A stretch of 64,000 nt of DNA from Kingdonia uniflora (Eukaryota > Streptophyta > Magnoliopsida > Ranunculales > Circaeasteraceae), in assembly GCA_014058105.1 (NCBI GenBank), contig JACGCM010002659.1, positions 620,001 to 684,000 on the forward strand, given 5' to 3'. Position 1 is the stretch's first letter, and every line of letters starts with the position of its first letter. Positions 62,501 through 64,000 of this stretch are shown here, piece by piece. The notes beneath the pieces were generated by a model. That model was not told where the DNA came from, did not search any database, and saw only the letters and a list, made by a program, of their open reading frames with translations. Position numbers and translations under genes: made by a program.

Positions 62501-62527
62501 GCAACATCAAGCACTGTTTTCGGCAAT
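19635..62527 (-). CDS. SWEETIE: SWEETIE-type HEAT-repeat protein (HEATR5/Laa1 family), 5' end outside window
   Basis: I placed 35 exons on the minus strand, itemised in the exon-group entries. All have AG/GT borders and agreeing phases. Together they give about 1,736 residues to a TGA at 19637-19635, aside from one extra base near 60660. The order and content match Arabidopsis SWEETIE from the middle to the C-terminus ([47 protein letters not shown]). Roughly 500 N-terminal residues should lie beyond 64000. Family knowledge: Arabidopsis SWEETIE mutants are dwarf with disturbed sugar and trehalose metabolism and early senescence; animal and yeast HEATR5/Laa1 proteins help localise the AP-1 clathrin adaptor. 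The gene covers over 43 kb with 34 visible introns, several of 2-6 kb and filled with mobile DNA. Confidence 0.95.
20511..23644 (-). other. SWEETIE last intron (3.1 kb)
   Basis: Holds the hnRNP-like pseudogene at about 21200-22030. The part 22040-22640 shows weak gag-like phrasing (KLNGSNY) that I could not confirm, and 22640-23640 shows only AT-rich sequence with short GATTCTTAGGGTAGGGCAAG-type repeats near 22790-22930. Confidence 0.5.
21200..22030 (-). pseudogene. Gly/Tyr-rich hnRNP-type RNA-binding protein relic
   Basis: Read on the minus strand with frame changes, 21830-21480 gives runs such as [40 protein letters not shown] and [13 protein letters not shown], the low-complexity tail seen after tandem RRMs in plant RNP1-type hnRNPs. 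Around 21330-21250 further [16 protein letters not shown] tail follows. Stops and shifts break it throughout, and no intact RRM remains. It sits in the same orientation as its host gene, in the last SWEETIE intron. Confidence 0.7.
23645..25541 (-). CDS. SWEETIE: SWEETIE exon group G (5 exons)
   Basis: Exons: 25541-25406, 24918-24608, 24240-24094, 24008-23844, 23770-23645 (visible residues about 1151-1445). Helical sequence includes [50 protein letters not shown] and [19 protein letters not shown], the last HEAT-like helices before the acidic tail. Confidence 0.93.
25995..27957 (+). mobile_element. LINE (non-LTR retrotransposon) relic with poly(A) tail
   Basis: Antisense to SWEETIE, in its 3.4-kb intron. 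Order: endonuclease-RT linker ([14 protein letters not shown], about 26070), then, after a deletion removing most of the reverse transcriptase core, a degenerate catalytic region (LQFAxADET, about 26210) and the RT thumb (LGIPLG, about 26425). Next come FLWDD and [15 protein letters not shown] (26650-26770) and a zf-RVT domain (KVAFFAW, about 27330). It ends with AATAAA-like sequence and A10 at about 27948-27957. Stops and shifts make it non-functional. It contains a striking inverted repeat (separate entry). Confidence 0.85.
26842..27153. repeat. 93-bp inverted repeat with 126-bp spacer
   Basis: The left arm 26842-26934 and right arm 27061-27153 are reverse complements with about two mismatches. 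Checkpoints are AAGTTACGGTTGTGGTG against CACCACAACCATAACTT, and CGCTGAAAGACTC against GAGTCTTTCAGCG. It interrupts the LINE frame. Transcribed from either strand it would make a long hairpin. Confidence 0.92.
28792..28934. repeat. Foldback element with GCGAAAAATGCAAT ends
   Basis: TGCGAAAAATGCAATATAG near the left is mirrored by GATTGCATTTTTCGCA at the right. Between them are short repeats built on GCATAAATCGCATTTGTC and TTGCGA. About 140 bp, lying 50 bp from a SWEETIE splice donor. Similar TGCGA-rich repeats are common in plant genomes. No clear target duplication could be fixed. Confidence 0.6.
28985..31850 (-). CDS. SWEETIE: SWEETIE exon group F (3 exons)
   Basis: Exons: 31850-31785, 29267-29173, 29081-28985 (visible residues about 1065-1150), reading [40 protein letters not shown] and [20 protein letters not shown]. 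The 2.5-kb intron between the first two holds retroelement RNase H fragments. Confidence 0.92.
29880..30625 (+). mobile_element. Retroelement zf-RVT / RNase H fragment
   Basis: [13 protein letters not shown] (about 29890-29930) is a zf-RVT-like tail. Around 30185-30620 an RNase H-like frame reads [38 protein letters not shown] and [11 protein letters not shown], as in the RVT_3 domain of plant LINEs. A stop follows GSMKSS. Antisense to SWEETIE, in the 29268-31784 intron. Confidence 0.7.
30990..31240 (+). mobile_element. Second RNase H-like fragment
   Basis: One frame reads [20 protein letters not shown], the start of another RVT_3 RNase H domain, followed by decayed sequence ending near LKMWRAQNA. 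Same intron and orientation as the fragment at 29880-30625. Confidence 0.5.
31851..32680 (-). other. SWEETIE intron, no feature seen
   Basis: 830 bp of AT-rich intron. I see no mobile element, RNA gene or repeat. Confidence 0.5.
32681..34310 (-). CDS. SWEETIE: SWEETIE exon group E (5 exons)
   Basis: Exons: 34310-34254, 33923-33837, 33749-33621, 33410-33207, 33124-32681 (visible residues about 758-1064). This is the best-conserved block, with [55 protein letters not shown] and [14 protein letters not shown]. The 444-bp exon is the largest internal one. Confidence 0.95.
34387..34411. repeat. AT dinucleotide microsatellite
   Basis: Uninterrupted AT repeat of about twelve units in the large SWEETIE intron. 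Confidence 0.9.
35300..35410 (+). repeat. Copia 5' LTR
   Basis: 111 bp, starting TGTTAGAGTTACATC and ending GTTATCA, short for a Copia LTR. It matches 39875-39996. Confidence 0.92.
39875..39996 (+). repeat. Copia 3' LTR
   Basis: 122 bp. It differs from the 5' LTR mainly by about 11 extra bases (GTAGTGAATCTG region, near 39950) and a final C where the 5' copy has A. The differences mean the insertion is not very recent. Confidence 0.92.
40299..42170 (-). CDS. SWEETIE: SWEETIE exon group D (3 exons)
   Basis: Exons: 42170-41944, 40632-40491, 40367-40299 (visible residues about 612-757). The first encodes a polar, probably disordered linker ([17 protein letters not shown] through [14 protein letters not shown]). 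The second resumes helical HEAT-like sequence ([17 protein letters not shown]). Confidence 0.92.
40850..41600 (-). mobile_element. LINE RNase H remnant (minus strand)
   Basis: Minus-strand frames read [30 protein letters not shown] and [10 protein letters not shown] (41340-41190), then [15 protein letters not shown] and [14 protein letters not shown] (41073-40960): an RVT_3 RNase H domain followed by the LINE 3' end. Frames are broken. Same orientation as SWEETIE, in intron 40633-41943. Confidence 0.7.
40899..40932. repeat. Poly(C) tract, 34 nt
   Basis: C10 T C23 on the + strand, hence a long G-run in the SWEETIE primary transcript. Similar tracts occur at 43036-43060, 44502-44520 and 53858-53877; a G-run lies at 58525-58542. 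Confidence 0.95.
42470..43800 (-). mobile_element. LINE 3' part (minus strand)
   Basis: The 3' tail region near 42480-42560, read on the minus strand, has the TTTGCCTTCGGGTTGT phrase typical of plant LINE 3' ends, shared with 51180-51290. Upstream (higher coordinates) are broken frames with zf-RVT-like phrases (about 43000-43250) and VAWKVALEV...GLWAEVI near 43620. It occupies part of the 3.8-kb SWEETIE intron 42171-45991. Confidence 0.6.
43801..45991 (-). other. SWEETIE intron remainder
   Basis: AT-rich. It includes a poly(C) tract (44502-44520) and, near 45480-45590, T-runs with GATTGAATAAATGAAA sequence resembling another LINE tail. No coding domain is recognised. Confidence 0.4.
45992..50474 (-). 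CDS. SWEETIE: SWEETIE exon group C (7 exons)
   Basis: Exons: 50474-50318, 49602-49453, 49312-49263, 49169-49070, 48980-48924, 46800-46733, 46085-45992 (visible residues about 387-611). Sequence includes [50 protein letters not shown] and a Cys-rich CPSCPSHW stretch. The final exon needs the acceptor upstream of GATAGG rather than the nearer AG in order to stay in frame with the preceding exon's GA end. Confidence 0.93.
46225..46251. repeat. GA microsatellite
   Basis: About thirteen GA units in the SWEETIE intron upstream of exon 46085-45992, read in gene orientation as CT repeats. Confidence 0.9.
46801..48923 (-). other. SWEETIE intron (2.1 kb), no assignable element
   Basis: AT-rich with short open frames that lack domains. 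The 47990-48350 part is less AT-rich and may be old mobile DNA, but I could not assign it. Confidence 0.4.
51165..51325 (-). mobile_element. LINE 3' tail (minus strand)
   Basis: Read on the minus strand: TTTGTTTTTGTTTTCC, then TTTGCCTTCGGGTTGTAAT, TTTCCACCTCGGTAAGG, ATCAATAAATTAT and a short A-run. This matches the 42480-42560 tail, so at least two LINE copies of one family have inserted in the sense orientation. Confidence 0.6.
53065..56822 (-). CDS. SWEETIE: SWEETIE exon group B (6 exons)
   Basis: Exons: 56822-56729, 54166-54098, 53789-53667, 53577-53509, 53425-53321, 53153-53065 (visible residues about 203-386). Phases chain without a break from [16 protein letters not shown] through [25 protein letters not shown] and [18 protein letters not shown] to LSLGCIHR. 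The part around the repeated [15 protein letters not shown] segment is strongly conserved in the family. Confidence 0.93.
53858..53877. repeat. Poly(C) tract, 20 nt
   Basis: Twenty consecutive C on the + strand, i.e. G20 in the SWEETIE pre-mRNA, about 70 bases 5' (in transcript terms) of exon 53789-53667, in its upstream intron. Confidence 0.95.
54167..56728 (-). other. SWEETIE intron (2.6 kb) with unassigned LTR-like sequence
   Basis: 54600-55010 contains leader-like and promoter-like phrases (TATAAGAAATAACCGAAACC, GGAGAATAAAGAAAACAACC) that suggest a decayed LTR, but no paired copy or target duplication was found. The rest shows no feature. Confidence 0.35.
56993..57352 (+). repeat. 5' LTR of the Gypsy-like element
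   Basis: 360 bp with a TATA-like CTATAAAACAGAGCC phrase near 57160, presumably the element promoter. It differs from the 3' copy by roughly 8-10% by eye. Confidence 0.85.
58944..59302 (+). repeat. 3' LTR of the Gypsy-like element
   Basis: 359 bp partner of 56993-57352, also with CTATAAAAGAGAGCC. Confidence 0.85.
59490..59722. repeat. Tandem duplication, unit about 114 bp
   Basis: TTGTCATACGGAACTACTAG starts at 59490 and again at 59604. Both copies run through GACACTTATT, GATGCAACGGGTTGT and CACCTCTCT-like sequence. The second carries a few extra bases (a repeated GATGC). Located just beyond the Gypsy-like element. Confidence 0.9.
60144..62527 (-). CDS. SWEETIE: SWEETIE exon group A (5 exons; frameshift inside one)
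   Basis: Exons in transcript order: 62527-62395, 62193-62087, 60708-60594, 60485-60318, 60230-60144, encoding about the first 202 visible residues. Helical HEAT-type sequence includes [29 protein letters not shown] and [14 protein letters not shown]. Exon 60708-60594 is 115 bases long where phase on both sides demands 114. The extra base falls in a T4 run on the sense strand (A4 at about 60660-60663 on the + strand) and brings a TGA into frame soon after. The tail of the first exon is duplicated at 62281. Confidence 0.9.
60774..60870 (-). mobile_element. tRNA-derived SINE
   Basis: On the minus strand, from 60865: GCTCAGTTGGTAGG (RNA polymerase III A-box type), then from 60823 GGTCTTGGGATCAATTC (B-box type, compare GGTTCGANTCC), ending in an A-rich tail (60786-60774). 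The spacing and the tRNA-like GAGCA...TGGTAG phrase fit a short tRNA-derived SINE. It lies 65 bases upstream (in gene sense) of SWEETIE exon 60708-60594. Target duplications are not clear. Confidence 0.7.
60871..62086 (-). other. SWEETIE intron remainder
   Basis: 1.2 kb upstream of the SINE with no recognisable gene. The part 61270-61520 is richer in CGA/TCG motifs (GATCGAGTCGGTTCGAGTTTG), unlike its neighbours, and is probably old repeat DNA. Confidence 0.4.
62211..62432. repeat. Tandem duplication covering a SWEETIE exon end
   Basis: A unit of about 114-120 bp, starting AACNACTATGAAAT at 62211 and again at 62331, includes the last about 40 bases of SWEETIE exon 62527-62395 with its splice donor plus adjacent intron. 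The donor context is therefore present twice: the true one beside 62395 and a copy beside 62281. Confidence 0.88.
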
Positions 62528-63257
62528 CTGCATGCACATATTAAAGTGATGTTACAGACTCAACCGCTATAATATTTGGTGACACGATGTATGAGGTTTA
62601 ATAACATATATTTAATTGCCTCACACAGTGTAGAGTATAGAAACCTAGAAAAAACATCATGTGACAGGAGCAGACCTTATGCAAGCAGCACCACAATAGT
62701 ACAGTATTACATGATACAAAACCAGCATACTAAATCAAATCAAAAAATACATGTAGCTCACGTAATAACAAAACGAAATCATTGGTAGATAGAAAGTCAA
62801 AAGTATGATTACTAAATCTCAATCAAAGAGGGAGTTGGATTAAGAATGATTAGTTCATGGGAAAGAGTTCAACATGACTCTTGCAGCTAGCAAGTCTCGT
62901 TACATAATAAGACTGGTACCACACACAGGCTTCTGCAAAGATCCAATAGATAATTCCCAATCAGACACTTTACTCTTGGAAAAAAAAAGTTGCATTTCGC
63001 TGCTTCAAGATCATCCTCTAATTGAAAAAGGAATAAGACACCATGTTTGAGAGTTGAACAAATATGTTAGGGCGGGAGTGGGGATGATGATGTTGGAGTA
63101 TATGTGTGCATCTACACATATACTAGTATAGTCCCACATTGAGTAAGAATAAAAGTAGTTTAGAGAGCCCCTATTATATAAAGGGAGTCTAAGATGTAAT
63201 CTAATTATCAACTTAAGATGAGAGTGTTAGAGACACCTATACTACAACAGATGAGAG
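62528..63257 (-). other. SWEETIE intron at right edge
   Basis: AT-rich intron, between exon 62527-62395 and the Copia LTR. The part 63080-63215 includes a TATATGTGTGCATCTACACATATA-type palindrome and AGTCCCACATTGAG, a phrase common in plant TRIM/LTR sequences, but no complete element is seen. Confidence 0.4.
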
Positions 63258-63504
63258 TGTTAGAGACACCTATACTACAGTAAGGGTAGTCAGCGTATAT
63301 TGGGTATTTTCTCTTTGATTAGGGTTTCTCAATTTTCTTTTATAAGTAGTATGCTTATGGTTTTGATTGTAATAAAAAAATGTTTTGCAATGGAATAAGA
63401 TAGCCTTTCCAATAGTTTCTAACATGGCATCAACTCGAACAACATTGCACCTTTTTTCTCTAATCGCAATAGCAAACTCCTCCCTCCAATCATAGTAGCA
63501 AAGC

Positions 63505-63538
<34 letters not shown>

Positions 63539-64000
63539 TCTCTTTCTCTTTCTCTTTCTCTTTCTCCAGAAATCATCATGAGATCTAGGGTTTTGCATCA
63601 ACTTTTAAGGTTTGAGATCCTTACTCGTGTTTGCTTCAGCTTCTCTCCAACTTCTATTGTTTGCTTTCATTTCTGCAACAACAAGATCTTAAGCTTATTA
63701 AAAGTAAAGCATCTCTAATCGCAACCGTAAAGCATTTATAATCGCAATAATTAGCATTATTTTCTCTCTCTCTCCAAATCTGCAAGATTTAGCTTTTTGG
63801 TGCTTGTTTGGATTTGAGACTTTAAACTTTAAAGTTCTCTTTAGAATTTTGAAAATGGCTAGTAATCGTGATGATTATCTTCAAGCCATTAGTGTGAAAT
63901 TGGTGGGTGATAACAATCCCTACTAGGAATATATTATGAAGAACTTTTTGATGGATAAAGAGATGTGGGGTTATGTTTCAGAGGTTACGAATTGCAGAGC
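63258..64000 (+). mobile_element. Copia retrotransposon, 5' part, cut by window edge
   Basis: The LTR at 63258-63424 has 7-bp inverted ends (TGTTAGA/TCTAACA), followed by a primer-site-like TGGCATCAACTCG. Gag starts at 63855 (MASNRDDYLQAISVKLVGDN) and aligns with the gag start of the element at 35794, so the two belong to related families, but TAG replaces the conserved Trp at about 63924-63926. The orientation is antisense to SWEETIE. The 22-bp LTR start plus a GATGAGAG flank also occurs just upstream (about 63217-63247). Confidence 0.85.
63507..63566. repeat. CT / CTTTCT microsatellite in Copia leader
   Basis: About twelve CT units followed by six TTTCTC units in the untranslated leader between the LTR and gag. 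Confidence 0.92.

Noticed and set aside
63419..63601. Arg/Lys/Glu-rich small protein on the minus strand
   Set aside because: Translation of the CT/CTTTCT microsatellite in the Copia leader.
1..64000. CRISPR arrays, operons, bacterial-type systems, tRNA or rRNA genes
   Set aside because: None present. The tandem repeats lack regular spacers, and the only tRNA-like sequence is the SINE at 60774-60870.

Overview
This is an AT-rich plant nuclear window. Intron-rich genes, GT-AG splicing, land-plant gene families (a TGA-type bZIP, a SWEETIE-type HEAT protein, a MIK2-like LRR kinase) and abundant Copia, Gypsy-type, LINE, SINE and MITE sequence point to a dicot. The species cannot be named from the sequence.

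Layout. 1-5440 is repeat territory: a possible leftward first exon at 1472-1482, a degenerate 130-bp repeat, then an array of about 270-bp units that was later split by an LTR-element-like insertion (3521-4700) and a Harbinger/Tourist-type MITE (4877-5385). 6244-14302 holds a complete ten-exon bZIP gene on the + strand whose 399-residue product matches PERIANTHIA (PAN); its introns hold a large direct duplication and an hAT-like MITE. 15215-18690 is a broken LRR receptor kinase (MIK2-like) on the + strand.

From 19635 to the right edge, almost everything lies inside one giant minus-strand gene, a SWEETIE (HEATR5/Laa1-type) orthologue. I could place 35 exons, which splice into about 1,736 residues ending in a normal stop. 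The 5' exons, roughly 500 residues by family length, lie beyond 64000. Its introns are loaded with mobile DNA: an hnRNP-like pseudogene, LINE pieces in both orientations, a Copia element with target duplications (35300-39996), a Gypsy-like non-autonomous element (56993-59302), a tRNA-derived SINE (60774-60870) and a second Copia element (63258 to the edge).

How the genes relate. PAN (floral organ number, meristem, redox-linked transcription) and SWEETIE (sugar balance; HEATR5 relatives act in clathrin-adaptor traffic) have no known joint function; the kinase relic between them is probably dead. The most notable observations are an apparent one-base insertion in a SWEETIE exon (about 60658-60664), a duplicated SWEETIE splice donor whose use would add a stop codon, overlapping upstream ORFs before PAN, a Copia insertion in the loop of a small palindrome, and a 93-bp inverted repeat inside a LINE. 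I found no evidence of a wholly new biological system.
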